NCBI GenBank assembly: GCA_964564035.1
Contig: CAZLZN010000027.1
Coordinates: 1-14,778, forward strand
Direction: 5' to 3'
DNA length: 14,778 nt
DNA from: JAHIGH01 sp964564035
Lineage (GTDB): Bacteria; Patescibacteriota; Microgenomatia; Levybacterales; UBA12049
Each line of letters begins with the position of its first letter. Position 1 is the first letter of the stretch. Shown one piece after another: positions 1 through 7,878 of this stretch. Under the pieces are notes generated by a model, which was not told the DNA's origin, did not search any database, and saw only the letters and a list, made by a program, of their open reading frames with translations. A program made the position numbers and the translations under genes.

Positions 1-63
1 TATATCTGTAGATTTAGGTTCCTGGAGTGGATACCATCTGCTGGCACAGAACCGAAAATACTT
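1..63. other. Window edge, unassigned
   Basis: This is the short stretch beyond the stop of the penicillin-binding protein gene. Two plus-strand frames are open from the first base, with stops at 65-67 and 73-75. Either could be the last codons of a gene entering from the left that converges on the minus-strand gene. With about 20 codons and no recognisable motif, nothing can be assigned. No terminator hairpin was seen for the minus-strand gene here. Confidence 0.3.
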
Positions 64-1899
64 TTAATGAATTGAGGAGGCTACAGTATTTTTTCTGTCA
101 ATCAGAGTTTTCCACAATGGAGCCGCTCCCAGCGATCCTGCGATCCCGTTCATCGGAGAATTATCATTGTTACCTATCCAGACGCCGACCGCAATATCAT
201 CGGAATAGCCCAAAGTCAAAGAATCTCTCCAATCTTCGGTCGTCCCTGTTTTGACCGCTGTATTATCCGCCGTATTCAACGTATCGGCAAATATTTCGGC
301 TCTGGCTTTTCTATCGGACAAAATGCCGGTGATACTGTCGGTGGTAGTTTTACTGAATATTCGTTTAGGATCTTCCTTATTTGCAAAAATCATATCCCGT
401 TTTTTATCTTTAATTTCAAGAACAAATACCGGATCGTTTTTTACTCCATTATTTGCAAATACGGCATAAACATTTGTCATCTCAAGCAGACTTACTTCAC
501 CCGTTCCCAAAACCAGAGACAGGCCATAATTAGACGCGTCTTTTAATGATTTTATACCTAATTGATCAGCTGTTTTCAAAACATTTGCGACACCCACTTT
601 CTGCATGACCTCAACAGCCGGCACATTAAGTGAATTGGCAAGCGCGCGCGCAACTGTTACTCTGCCCCTAAACTTCCTGTCATAATTATTAGGCTTATAC
701 CCGCCCGCAAAAGCAGTTGGATTGTCGTGCAAAATAGAATTTTTTGTAATTAATCCTTTTTCAAATGCAATCGCGTAAACCAGCGGCTTAAAAGCAGACC
801 CCATAGACCTGGGGGTAGAAGCCAAATTAACTTTTCCGTATTTCTCGTCATACCAGTCAGCGCTTCCAACCATTGCCAGCACCTCGCTGGTATCGGTTTT
901 CAATATTACTGCAGCGCCGTTTGAGGCTTTGCCGTCCCGTAGTTTTTTAACCTGATCGCTTACTGCTTTTTCCGCTTTCTTTTGAACTTCCAGATCCAAT
1001 GTTGTTCTTACAACAAATCCTGATTCTTTTAGGAATTCTTGACCGTATTTTTCAACCAGCATATTCTTTACCATCAATGCAAAATGCGGAGCAACTCTGT
1101 CGACATCGCGTTTACTGTTATCAAAAGCCAATTTTCTATTTATCTCAGCATTTAATTGTCTGTCGCTGATATATCCCTGTTCGTACATCTTACGGAGAAT
1201 TATATTTTTGATATTGTTTTCAGCTTTATGATCGTTGTCTTCAGTTGAATAAACTGACGGCGACGGCAATATGCCTGCCAGGAATGCAGCTTCGGAGATC
1301 CCTATATCCTCGACGCTCTTGCCTAAATAATATTGCGCGGCCTTCTCAACCCCATACGCGTTTTGTCCGAAATATACAGAATTCAGATACATTTCAAGTA
1401 TCTCTCTTTTATTATATTTACGCTCAATTTCCTGCGCCAGTATAATTTCTCGGATTTTACGCGTTATATTCCTGTCATAACTTAAGAGTACATTTTTCAC
1501 TAATTGCTGTGTTATGGTTGACCCGCCATATAATTGATCATCGGACTGAATATTTGACCAGAAAGCCCGCGCTATCGATTTAAACGAAAAACCCGAATGA
1601 TTATAAAAATCCTTATCTTCAGCCGCGATTACCGCATTTTCCAAAACATCCGGTATTTTCGAGAGAGGAACAAACTTCTTATGCTTTCCGTCATAAAACG
1701 TAAAAAACGGTTTATTGTTCCTGTCCAATAGAACAATCCCGTGATCATTTTTATACATAATCGTATTTTTACTCCTGAGATCCTTAGCGAAATAAATATA
1801 AGTAAAAATCATCAAAAATATTGACGAACATATAACCGCGATAAAAATCAAAAACAACTCTTTATCAAAACTTCTGTACGAAAAAAATGAGTGTTTCAT
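64..1899 (-). CDS. Class A penicillin-binding protein (GT51 transglycosylase and transpeptidase)
   Basis: Bifunctional peptidoglycan synthase (PBP1A type, 611 aa). It polymerises lipid II into glycan strands and cross-links the stem peptides outside the membrane. One membrane segment lies at about residues 14-38. The GT51 domain (about 75-235) carries EDKDFYNHSGF with the candidate catalytic Glu94, GGSTITQQLVKN at 125-136, and YFGQNAYGVEKAA at 176-188. The transpeptidase domain (about 325-600) has all three serine-acyltransferase motifs: SAFK with Ser368/Lys371, SLN at 423-425, and KTG at 550-552. It is shorter than many class A PBPs (700-850 aa), with little beyond the two catalytic domains. 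The ATG at 1897-1899 has no SD. It lies 120 nt downstream of the DD-carboxypeptidase gene on the same strand, which fits a cell-wall cluster, but a candidate -10 in the gap suggests some independent transcription. Both active sites look intact. Confidence 0.95.
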   Translation of the reverse strand: MKHSFFSYRSFDKELFLIFIAVICSSIFLMIFTYIYFAKDLRSKNTIMYKNDHGIVLLDRNNKPFFTFYDGKHKKFVPLSKIPDVLENAVIAAEDKDFYNHSGFSFKSIARAFWSNIQSDDQLYGGSTITQQLVKNVLLSYDRNITRKIREIILAQEIERKYNKREILEMYLNSVYFGQNAYGVEKAAQYYLGKSVEDIGISEAAFLAGILPSPSVYSTEDNDHKAENNIKNIILRKMYEQGYISDRQLNAEINRKLAFDNSKRDVDRVAPHFALMVKNMLVEKYGQEFLKESGFVVRTTLDLEVQKKAEKAVSDQVKKLRDGKASNGAAVILKTDTSEVLAMVGSADWYDEKYGKVNLASTPRSMGSAFKPLVYAIAFEKGLITKNSILHDNPTAFAGGYKPNNYDRKFRGRVTVARALANSLNVPAVEVMQKVGVANVLKTADQLGIKSLKDASNYGLSLVLGTGEVSLLEMTNVYAVFANNGVKNDPVFVLEIKDKKRDMIFANKEDPKRIFSKTTTDSITGILSDRKARAEIFADTLNTADNTAVKTGTTEDWRDSLTLGYSDDIAVGVWIGNNDNSPMNGIAGSLGAAPLWKTLIDRKNTVASSIH

Positions 1900-1954
1900 A
1901 TGGGCATAAATAAAATCAAGTTTCCGCGTTATAAATTACACGGGCTTATTTCAT

Positions 1955-1963
1955 ACTATAACA
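1955..1963 (-). promoter_or_regulatory. Candidate extended -10 promoter for the PBP gene
   Basis: The minus strand reads TG-T-TATAGT here, an extended -10 element, but no good -35 lies 17 bp upstream. It would give a leader of about 50 nt to the PBP start, again without an SD. The same TGTTATA core occurs before the response regulator and the membrane kinase. The call is weak and rests on motif match alone. Confidence 0.33.
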
Positions 1964-2019
1964 ATAGAACTGAACCGGGGTTAAATAAATGATAGAATTA
2001 AGTAAGACTTTGCGAGGAT

Positions 2020-3099
2020 TTAGTTATACCAGCTGGCGTACTTAGCCAATAACTGATCTTCGGTGATATTAACAGGCTCGAATCCATATGCCTTTTGGTA
2101 ACCATAATCCAAAAGCTGGGCTGTCCACAAATCTCTTTCCTTTATATCCGGTGCTCCCAGAAGTACAGCCATAAGCTTTTTGCCATTCCTGTTGGAAACT
2201 ACAACCGTTGTTTTGCCTGCGCGCCCGGTATTACCGATTTTAACACCAGTTGTATCCGGATATACACCGATTAAACCGTTCCAATTAAGTAATTTAAATT
2301 CTTTGTGATTCTGGTTTTCCGGAAGATAAAAATAATCCAGTTTTACAATATCATCAATCAAAGGATATTGAGTCAGCGCGTATTGCGTAAGCTTAGCGAC
2401 ATCATATGCAGTACTATAGCTCAAGCCATAATCATATCCTTGAGGATTGGTAAATTTAGTATTGTTCATACCGATTATTTTTGCTTTCTCGTTCATCGCC
2501 TCAATAAATATTTTTTGATCATATTTCAGATCAATTCCGTCCCGCAAAGCCTCCGCCGCGTCATTACCCGACGATAGCAGTGCGCCTCTTAGCAGTTCAT
2601 CGACTGTTAATTTTTCGCCGGGAGTTACACCGATTATAGATGGCTCCACACCCGCCGCTGTCTGATCAATTGGAAATAATTCTTTAGGCTCTGCAAGATC
2701 CAAAGCAACAACGCCCGTCATTACCTTAGTAATTGAAGCAATAGCAAATTCTGATTCACCATTTTTTTCAGCCAGGATTTTACCCGAATCCATATCGACA
2801 ACCAGATATGCGTTTGCCTGCTCGGCCTCCAAACCGCTATCAGCATATGTTTGTCTTACAAAAGAAGTCTCCTTCTTAAGCTCAAATACGGGCTTTTTCT
2901 TTTCAAGTATTGGTTTAATATCCTCAATCACATTTTTCTCGTCGGGGATTGGTTTTTCGATGCTGATCTGCGCTTTGACCTGTTGGAACAAATTTGATTT
3001 GACGCCCAAATGCTGTAGGACAACAATTATAAACATTGGTACAAATGCTAAACAGAATACTTTTATATGTGATTTCGATATTTTTAACTGATCAAACAT
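2020..3099 (-). CDS. D-alanyl-D-alanine carboxypeptidase (peptidase S11), KTG box changed to KIG
   Basis: Low-molecular-weight PBP of the DacA/PBP5 family (359 aa), predicted to remove the terminal D-Ala from peptidoglycan pentapeptides outside the membrane. A membrane anchor or uncleaved signal lies at about residues 11-31, followed by a charged linker to about 85. The first active-site motif is SITK (Ser122, Lys125) and the second is SGN (177-179). The third motif, normally KTG, reads KIG (287-289) within GVKIGNTGRAG, so the usual Thr is Ile. I start at ATG 3099. It lies one base after the stop of the GH18/GH19 gene (TAA-T-ATG), a spacing typical of translational coupling. An in-frame TTG at 3108 would overlap that gene by 8 nt and has no SD. 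Family assignment is firm. Activity with the altered box is open. Confidence 0.92.
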   Translation of the reverse strand: MFDQLKISKSHIKVFCLAFVPMFIIVVLQHLGVKSNLFQQVKAQISIEKPIPDEKNVIEDIKPILEKKKPVFELKKETSFVRQTYADSGLEAEQANAYLVVDMDSGKILAEKNGESEFAIASITKVMTGVVALDLAEPKELFPIDQTAAGVEPSIIGVTPGEKLTVDELLRGALLSSGNDAAEALRDGIDLKYDQKIFIEAMNEKAKIIGMNNTKFTNPQGYDYGLSYSTAYDVAKLTQYALTQYPLIDDIVKLDYFYLPENQNHKEFKLLNWNGLIGVYPDTTGVKIGNTGRAGKTTVVVSNRNGKKLMAVLLGAPDIKERDLWTAQLLDYGYQKAYGFEPVNITEDQLLAKYASWYN

Positions 3100-3100
3100 A

Positions 3101-4606
3101 TTAAACAAATGCGCTTAGATATGCGTATGCAATTTGCGCTATCATATAACCGTTTACATCCGGATTTATAAGTTGTCTGGCGTCTACAAAATTACCGTTA
3201 GTTGCGAGTTCAGCGATTCCGAAATCTTTGAAATAAGCCGCCAATATTCTTGCCGCTACATCAGCCTGAAGTGCCAGATCGGGATTCTTAACAAGTTCAT
3301 CACCCATGCCGATTCGCTCCCCGATCATTTTATAATTTCTTAAATGGGTTAGCTGTATAAAGCCGCGGCCGAAATAGTTTGTTCCACCCTCATACCCGAG
3401 CCTCCTAGAGCTTTTGCGGCCTTTAAATTCCTCGATCGGCTCAAAAGTATTGGCGGTCTCATGCTGTATCGTGGCCATTGCATACGCAAGTACGTTTTCA
3501 TTAAGGATTTTTTCCTCTTCTAAAGCTTTAACAATATGTGGCAAATTTCTCCTGGCTGCATCTCTCGCGCTGACCGGAACATCGGAAAGCAAATTGTTTA
3601 TTGTATATTCGTTCAAATTAGCGTTAAGACTACTTGAAAAATCCGCATTATTCTCAGGCAGGTTAGTAGCATGTAATCTGTAATTATTTCCATTCCCGTA
3701 CCATGCCCGCTCAATTACCAATTTATCCTCGGGCGCGTTCTTATGAAAAACGTCCGTCCTGCCCAGCAATTTTTCCTTGTATTCATTGTTTGCATAAGAA
3801 TAGACAGGCGCGCTCAGGTTATTATTCAAGGCCTCCGGCACAGCAATATCATAAGCTGTTATAAAAGTTTTATCGGAAACATTAGCCAACTCCTTCACGT
3901 TATACAAGCCGTTTTCATGCAGGTTATCCGGCACAGCGACCGCGACAACTGACCCCGGGGCTCTGTCGTGCATATAATTCGCAAAATTGCTGACAAAGTT
4001 CGTGAATCTATTCTTATAATCAGTGCTTGCTTCCCCTTCGAATTCAACCGCGACCGCTACCCCGTCTATCCCTGTATTTTGAACCGCGGACAGAGCCTCG
4101 CCGAATAATACTTCCTGACTTTGCGGGTTATTTAAAAATTCATAAATCGCGGGGTTATAAGTCAGGCTCAAAGTAGCAAGTACTTTAACATTTTTGACAT
4201 GCGCCTGATGAAAAAGATAATTCGCGCTGTCGCTGAAGAAAAAACTATACCATGAAACCTCTGTATTCAAGGTTCCGTCCGTATTAAAAGGTAAATCGTA
4301 AAATGCGAGGTAATCAAGCCCTTCCAGATCAATTTTATCGAATTTATTCGGAGCTGAACCCGGAACAAATGCAAATGTGCTTTTAATATTTTCAGTTTGT
4401 TTCACTTCTTTCAAGGAATATAAATATTGCGTTGATAATATGATTGGATTATAAGTAAAAATCAGAGCCAGACAAATAACGCTCAATACAACATTTGCGC
4501 CGGACCATGCATATTCAAAAGGACGGTTGCGGAATTTTTTTCGTAAGGCCAACAGGTAATTTTCAAGAATTCTATCAATTTGTATTTTGGACAGTTTAAA
4601 AGGCAT
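3101..4606 (-). CDS. Membrane-anchored GH18-like / GH19 fusion, probable cell-wall or chitin hydrolase
   Basis: A 501-aa protein with one membrane segment at about 34-56 and an extracytoplasmic remainder. Residues about 75-300 resemble a GH18 barrel of the YaaH type: an opening FAFVPGS strand, AFYDLPFNTDGTL, AHVKNVKVLATLSL, then IDGVAVAVEFEGEAS and ITAYD. The GH18 signature DxxDxDxE is degenerate: the inner Asp positions read Ala184 and Ala186, leaving Glu188 or Glu190 as possible acids. Residues about 335-500 match the GH19 chitinase/endolysin fold, with QHET (Glu383 the likely catalytic acid), LGYEGGTNYFGRGFIQLT (403-420) and KNPDLAL. Because the next two genes are a DD-carboxypeptidase and a transglycosylase/transpeptidase, the more likely substrate is peptidoglycan. 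Chitin or a host glycan remains possible. It is first in the operon behind a strong promoter. The ATG has no SD. Confidence 0.82.
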   Translation of the reverse strand: MPFKLSKIQIDRILENYLLALRKKFRNRPFEYAWSGANVVLSVICLALIFTYNPIILSTQYLYSLKEVKQTENIKSTFAFVPGSAPNKFDKIDLEGLDYLAFYDLPFNTDGTLNTEVSWYSFFFSDSANYLFHQAHVKNVKVLATLSLTYNPAIYEFLNNPQSQEVLFGEALSAVQNTGIDGVAVAVEFEGEASTDYKNRFTNFVSNFANYMHDRAPGSVVAVAVPDNLHENGLYNVKELANVSDKTFITAYDIAVPEALNNNLSAPVYSYANNEYKEKLLGRTDVFHKNAPEDKLVIERAWYGNGNNYRLHATNLPENNADFSSSLNANLNEYTINNLLSDVPVSARDAARRNLPHIVKALEEEKILNENVLAYAMATIQHETANTFEPIEEFKGRKSSRRLGYEGGTNYFGRGFIQLTHLRNYKMIGERIGMGDELVKNPDLALQADVAARILAAYFKDFGIAELATNGNFVDARQLINPDVNGYMIAQIAYAYLSAFV

Positions 4607-4630
4607 AAATCAATTTGATGATTTCTGAGG

Positions 4631-4659
4631 ATTTTAAACATAATCTTTCATTATGTCAA
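4631..4659 (-). promoter_or_regulatory. Strong promoter of the GH18/GH19-carboxypeptidase operon
   Basis: The minus strand has TTGACA (4659-4654), a 17-bp spacer, and TAAAAT (4636-4631). This matches the housekeeping sigma consensus at 11 of 12 positions. Transcription would begin near 4624 and give a leader of about 18 nt without SD-like sequence before the ATG at 4606. The -35 overlaps the first of the 19-bp-spaced repeats in this divergent region, so a bound regulator could block or assist polymerase. Confidence 0.75.
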
Positions 4660-4713
4660 GCACAGCATCAAAAATCAAGCATAAACAGGTAAGAATTGAG
4701 TAAACTGCATAAG
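4656..4713. repeat. Direct repeats about 19 bp apart in a divergent control region
   Basis: TCAAGCA occurs at 4656-4662 and again at 4675-4681. TAAACAGGTAAGAA at 4682-4695 is echoed by TAAACTGCATAAGAA at 4701-4715 with one gap. Both pairs are 19 bp apart, close to two helical turns. They lie between the back-to-back promoters of the GH18/GH19 operon and the OmpR-type regulator. OmpR-family proteins usually bind tandem direct repeats, so an autoregulatory site is a reasonable inference. The matches are short and could be chance in A-rich DNA. Confidence 0.35.
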
Positions 4714-4733
4714 AAAACTCTAACAAAATTCTA

Positions 4734-4762
4734 TTGCTCTGTGCATACAATATTGTTATAAT
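4734..4762 (+). promoter_or_regulatory. Promoter of the response regulator, nearly leaderless
   Basis: TTGCTC (4734-4739), a 17-bp spacer and a perfect TATAAT (4757-4762), preceded by TG to give an extended -10 (TGTTATAAT). Only 12 nt separate the -10 from the ATG at 4775, so the transcript would start about 5-7 nt before the start codon. This leaves no room for an SD, and none is present. Confidence 0.75.
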
Positions 4763-4774
4763 TGCACATAGCTT

Positions 4775-5446
4775 ATGAACTATACCATTCTCGTAGTCGA
4801 AGACGACAAAGGGCTCCAGAGATATCTAAAAGAATTACTGCTCGACAACGGATACGGAGTTCAAACAGCGGGAGATGGTATAGCCGCACTTGAATACATC
4901 AAAAAAACAACGCCTGACTTAGTCGTTTTGGATTTAGGCTTACCCACAATGAGCGGTGAAGCAGTGTGCCAGGAGATACGCAAAAAACACAAAGATCTTC
5001 CTGTCATTATCCTCACAGCCAAAGACGCGATTACAGATATCGTAAAAGGTCTCAACTTCGGTGCGGACGACTATATTACCAAACCATTCGTCGCCGACGA
5101 GTTATTGGCACGCATCAAAGCCAGGCTCAGAAAACAAGGCGAAAGTGATTCCGTAATGAAAATTGCCGATCTTGAATTGGATAATCGCACCCTTGAAGTC
5201 AAAAGAGAAGGCAAGCTGATCCAGCTCACACCCCAGGAATTCAAGCTCCTTCAGTACCTCATGTCCAACAAAGGCCGAATTTTAACCCGTGAAATGATTC
5301 TGTCCCGCATATGGCTATACTCATCGGATGTCGAGACCAGAGTAGTCGACGTATACATGGGATACCTTAGAAAAAAAATTGACAAAGGATATTCCAAAAA
5401 ACTCCTCAAATCCGTCCGCGGCTTCGGATATATGATCAAAGAATAA
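4775..5446 (+). CDS. OmpR/PhoB-family response regulator
   Basis: DNA-binding two-component regulator (223 aa, usual family length). The receiver domain (3-117) has the acidic pocket Glu9/Asp10/Asp11, phospho-acceptor Asp53 in VVLDLGLPTMSG, Thr81 and Lys103 (TKPF), all intact. The winged-helix output domain (about 125-222) has LTPQEFKLLQYLMSNKGRILTRE split across its first helices, RVVDVYMGYLRKKI in the recognition helix region, and the terminal RGFGYMIKE hairpin. It is transcribed divergently from the GH18/GH19 operon and lies upstream of a histidine kinase, with one small gene between, so the membrane kinase at 6087 is the obvious partner candidate. The soluble kinase at 9265-10419 is a second candidate. 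It likely acts on the repeats in its own divergent promoter region (inference). Starts at ATG 4775, leaving almost no leader. Confidence 0.95.
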   Translation: MNYTILVVEDDKGLQRYLKELLLDNGYGVQTAGDGIAALEYIKKTTPDLVVLDLGLPTMSGEAVCQEIRKKHKDLPVIILTAKDAITDIVKGLNFGADDYITKPFVADELLARIKARLRKQGESDSVMKIADLELDNRTLEVKREGKLIQLTPQEFKLLQYLMSNKGRILTREMILSRIWLYSSDVETRVVDVYMGYLRKKIDKGYSKKLLKSVRGFGYMIKE

Positions 5447-5449
5447 CTA

Positions 5450-5478
5450 TTTAAAAATCCGCCAATATAAAGTATCAT
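5450..5478 (+). promoter_or_regulatory. Weak candidate promoter for the 153-aa gene
   Basis: TTTAAA (5450-5455), a 17-bp spacer and TATCAT (5473-5478), 14 nt before the ATG at 5493. It would again give a very short leader. The match is modest and the DNA is A+T-rich. The gene could equally be read through from the regulator gene, which ends 46 nt upstream with no terminator in between. Confidence 0.3.
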
Positions 5479-5492
5479 ATATATGAATCTCT

Positions 5493-5954
5493 ATGGAAGC
5501 TGAACGGGTACAAATCATACTCCCCGATCGGGTGCTTATCGGAATTGCAGAAAAATCTCATGATTATTATGAAAGGGTGACTAAGCACTACCCGGAGTTA
5601 CAAGGCGACGTTATCGTATTAATGCAGAACCGACACAAACTAGCCCTCAGCTATATGAAAACTTCAATAACTAAAAATGGATCTTACGAAGCGGAAGTTG
5701 ATGATATTCTATTATTTAAAGGAAAAAGTTACAGAAAGTATATTGGATTAATTCAGCCGAAAAATCCTTTTGCGCATTATATTGCGGACAATAGTGTCAC
5801 GGCAGAGATTTCTGAAGAAATACCAGTTGCGGCCAAAGACGATCTAGGGATTAAGCACATTTTAATTTCACCTGAAATTAAGCCTGTTACTCTTTATTCT
5901 GTCCCTAATAGAAGAATTCCACGTAAACAACCCGTCCTAAAATTCAACGAATAA
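5493..5954 (+). CDS. Protein of unknown function between regulator and kinase genes
   Basis: I do not recognise this 153-aa protein. It has no signal peptide, membrane segment or cysteine. The N-terminal third reads like a mixed alpha/beta segment (VQIILPDRVLIGIAEKSHDYYERV), with a charged middle (DDILLFKGKSYRKYIGLIQP) and an Arg/Lys/Pro-rich end (PNRRIPRKQPVLKF). It is probably cytosolic. It sits 46 nt after the response regulator and 132 nt before the membrane histidine kinase, all on the plus strand, so a role as an accessory to that signalling pair is possible but rests on position only. Coding potential is supported by length, a clean frame between two real genes and ordinary amino-acid composition. 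Confidence 0.72.
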   Translation: MEAERVQIILPDRVLIGIAEKSHDYYERVTKHYPELQGDVIVLMQNRHKLALSYMKTSITKNGSYEAEVDDILLFKGKSYRKYIGLIQPKNPFAHYIADNSVTAEISEEIPVAAKDDLGIKHILISPEIKPVTLYSVPNRRIPRKQPVLKFNE

Positions 5955-6035
5955 GTTTTTTAAGTTATTATCCCCTTATTTAGCCAAGCGCCGGCTGACC
6001 AGACTCTTAGCCACCTAACTTGCTTCTTATTACAC

Positions 6036-6061
6036 AAATAATTATTTTTACATGTTATACT
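6036..6061 (+). promoter_or_regulatory. Extended -10 promoter of the membrane kinase with adjacent palindrome
   Basis: TG-T-TATACT (6053-6061) is an extended -10, and a conventional -35 is missing. The perfect 12-bp palindrome AAATAATTATTT (6036-6047) sits just upstream, where a -35-region regulator would bind. Transcription from about 6068 gives a leader near 19 nt without an SD before ATG 6087. The palindrome is A+T only and may be chance. Confidence 0.42.
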
Positions 6062-6086
6062 TCAGCTACATCCCATTTTTCCTGAG

Positions 6087-7832
6087 ATGGAAGTAGTATA
6101 TTTAATTACTCTGATTGTTGCGGTTGTCAGCAATACTTCATTAATTTTTTATATAGCTCTGCAAGCTAGGGAAACTTTATCGAAAATATCTTTTATTTTA
6201 CTTCTCGTCCTAATCAATTTTTGGGCCGTCCCGCAAATAATTTTACTGATATTTGATTTTTATGGTGAAAGTTTTATATTAATTGATAAAATATCCGCGC
6301 TTGGCTACACAATGATACCTGTTGCTTATTTTATCTTCGCATTAACCTTTACAAAAAAAGTAAAAACACTGTCCAGTTATTGGGCACTGCTATTCATATA
6401 TATTCCGTCAATAATTTTTTTGTTTTTTGCCTGGAATACTAACTTTATTGAATCCAGAGATCCCACTGTGATCCGCTCTGCATTATGGGGATACACCGTT
6501 CCAACAGGAATCTTATTCCCCTGGCTGGTGATATGGTTTGAAAGCACAGTACTCTATTCCTTATACCAAATAATTAAAATTCATAACCAAACTACAGACA
6601 GACACCGTCGCAAACAATCACAGCTTATTATTACTGCTTCTCTCATACCGCTTTTTTTCGGAACATTTACCAACGGCATTTTGCCGGCTTTACAAATACA
6701 TATTTTCCCCTCAGCCATACCGTTAACTAGCGTAATGGCAGCAATAATTGCGTATGCGATCATAAAATACGAACTTTTTGAGTTTTCGTCCAATATCATA
6801 CTTTCAAGTGTAGGCAGTGGAATTATCACCGTTAATCACGAAGGTAAAATCGAAAATATAAATAACTCCGCACTGCGCTTGTTAAAACTGAATATAAATA
6901 AAGTATTAGGCAAAAAATTTTCCGACATTATAATTCTTAAATCAACAAATAACACAGGCCATAAAAAATACTTATCTCCTGTCAAACACGTATTATTGAC
7001 CGCAAAACAATTCATCGATAGTAATTACTCAATATCTTCCGCAAGCAAAAAACAGTTTCCCGTAGAATTTATGATCACACCTGTAACGGAGCGCAACAAA
7101 GTAATTGGCGCAACAATTGTATTTAGAGATATCAGGCGTGAAAAAGAAACAGAAAAAAGTAAAAATGAGTTTATAAGCATAGCCAGTCATGAACTAAAAA
7201 CACCTATCACTGCCATAAAGGCTTTCAGCCAAATTCTGGAAAAAAACTTACGTCAGACTAGTGATAAAAAAAATATTTTCTTAATTACCAGAATTAATTT
7301 TCAAATTGATAAAATAACCAGACTTATAACCGACTTGTTAAATATTAGCAAAATTGAAGAAGGCAGACTCGGTTTGAAAAAAGAATATTTTGATTATAAT
7401 TATTTAGTTAAACAAATAGTTGCGGATTTTAAGTACACCTTTCATCACCACAAAATTAAAAAGATCGGATCAGCCGGAAACAAAGTATATGCTGATAAAG
7501 ACAAAATTGCTCAGATTCTGATTAATCTTATCAATAACGCTGTCAAATATTCCCCCCAGGATAAAAATATCAATATCAAAATATACAAAAACAAAAATTA
7601 TATAATTACATGTATTGAAGATTTTGGAATAGGCATACCCAAAAGCGATATTGGCAAATTATTCAAAAGGTATTATAGGAGCGGGATATCTCAGGAAAAG
7701 AATATTTCCGGATTCGGACTGGGTCTATATATTTCATCCGAAATTATCAAAAAACACAAAGGCAGAATATGGTGTGAAAGCGGGACAGGCAAAGGTTCTA
7801 GGTTTTATTTTTCTTTGCCTATTAATCATTAG
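6087..7832 (+). CDS. Membrane histidine kinase: 7TM-like sensor, PAS, HisKA, HATPase
   Basis: Sensor kinase of 581 aa. Residues about 5-226 form seven or so hydrophobic segments resembling the N-terminal 7TM histidine-kinase sensor module (HisKA_7TM family). A PAS-like domain follows (about 233-348, beginning SVGSGIITVNHEGKIENIN). The dimerisation/phospho-acceptor domain has SHELKTPITAIKAF with His368. The ATP-binding domain (about 465-580) has the N box around Asn484, DFGIGIP (G1, Asp512), FKRYYRSG (F box) and GFGLGLYIS (G2, 542-550), so it looks catalytically complete. The sensor is mostly membrane-embedded with short loops, so it probably detects a membrane-associated or hydrophobic cue. 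It likely pairs with the regulator at 4775-5446. It ends convergently, 46 nt from the glucosidase gene, with no obvious terminator. Confidence 0.93.
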   Translation: MEVVYLITLIVAVVSNTSLIFYIALQARETLSKISFILLLVLINFWAVPQIILLIFDFYGESFILIDKISALGYTMIPVAYFIFALTFTKKVKTLSSYWALLFIYIPSIIFLFFAWNTNFIESRDPTVIRSALWGYTVPTGILFPWLVIWFESTVLYSLYQIIKIHNQTTDRHRRKQSQLIITASLIPLFFGTFTNGILPALQIHIFPSAIPLTSVMAAIIAYAIIKYELFEFSSNIILSSVGSGIITVNHEGKIENINNSALRLLKLNINKVLGKKFSDIIILKSTNNTGHKKYLSPVKHVLLTAKQFIDSNYSISSASKKQFPVEFMITPVTERNKVIGATIVFRDIRREKETEKSKNEFISIASHELKTPITAIKAFSQILEKNLRQTSDKKNIFLITRINFQIDKITRLITDLLNISKIEEGRLGLKKEYFDYNYLVKQIVADFKYTFHHHKIKKIGSAGNKVYADKDKIAQILINLINNAVKYSPQDKNINIKIYKNKNYIITCIEDFGIGIPKSDIGKLFKRYYRSGISQEKNISGFGLGLYISSEIIKKHKGRIWCESGTGKGSRFYFSLPINH

Positions 7833-7878
7833 TTACTGACATCCCGGATTTCTACCCTCAGGTTTTTATACTTAATCT

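Noticed and set aside
3100..3108. TTG start at 3108 for the DD-carboxypeptidase
   Set aside because: ATG 3099 lies one base after the upstream stop and suits coupled initiation. TTG would add three residues, with no SD.
5483..5503. Six-codon frame overlapping the start of the 153-aa gene
   Set aside because: It has no SD and no meaningful composition. A regulatory leader peptide cannot be supported.
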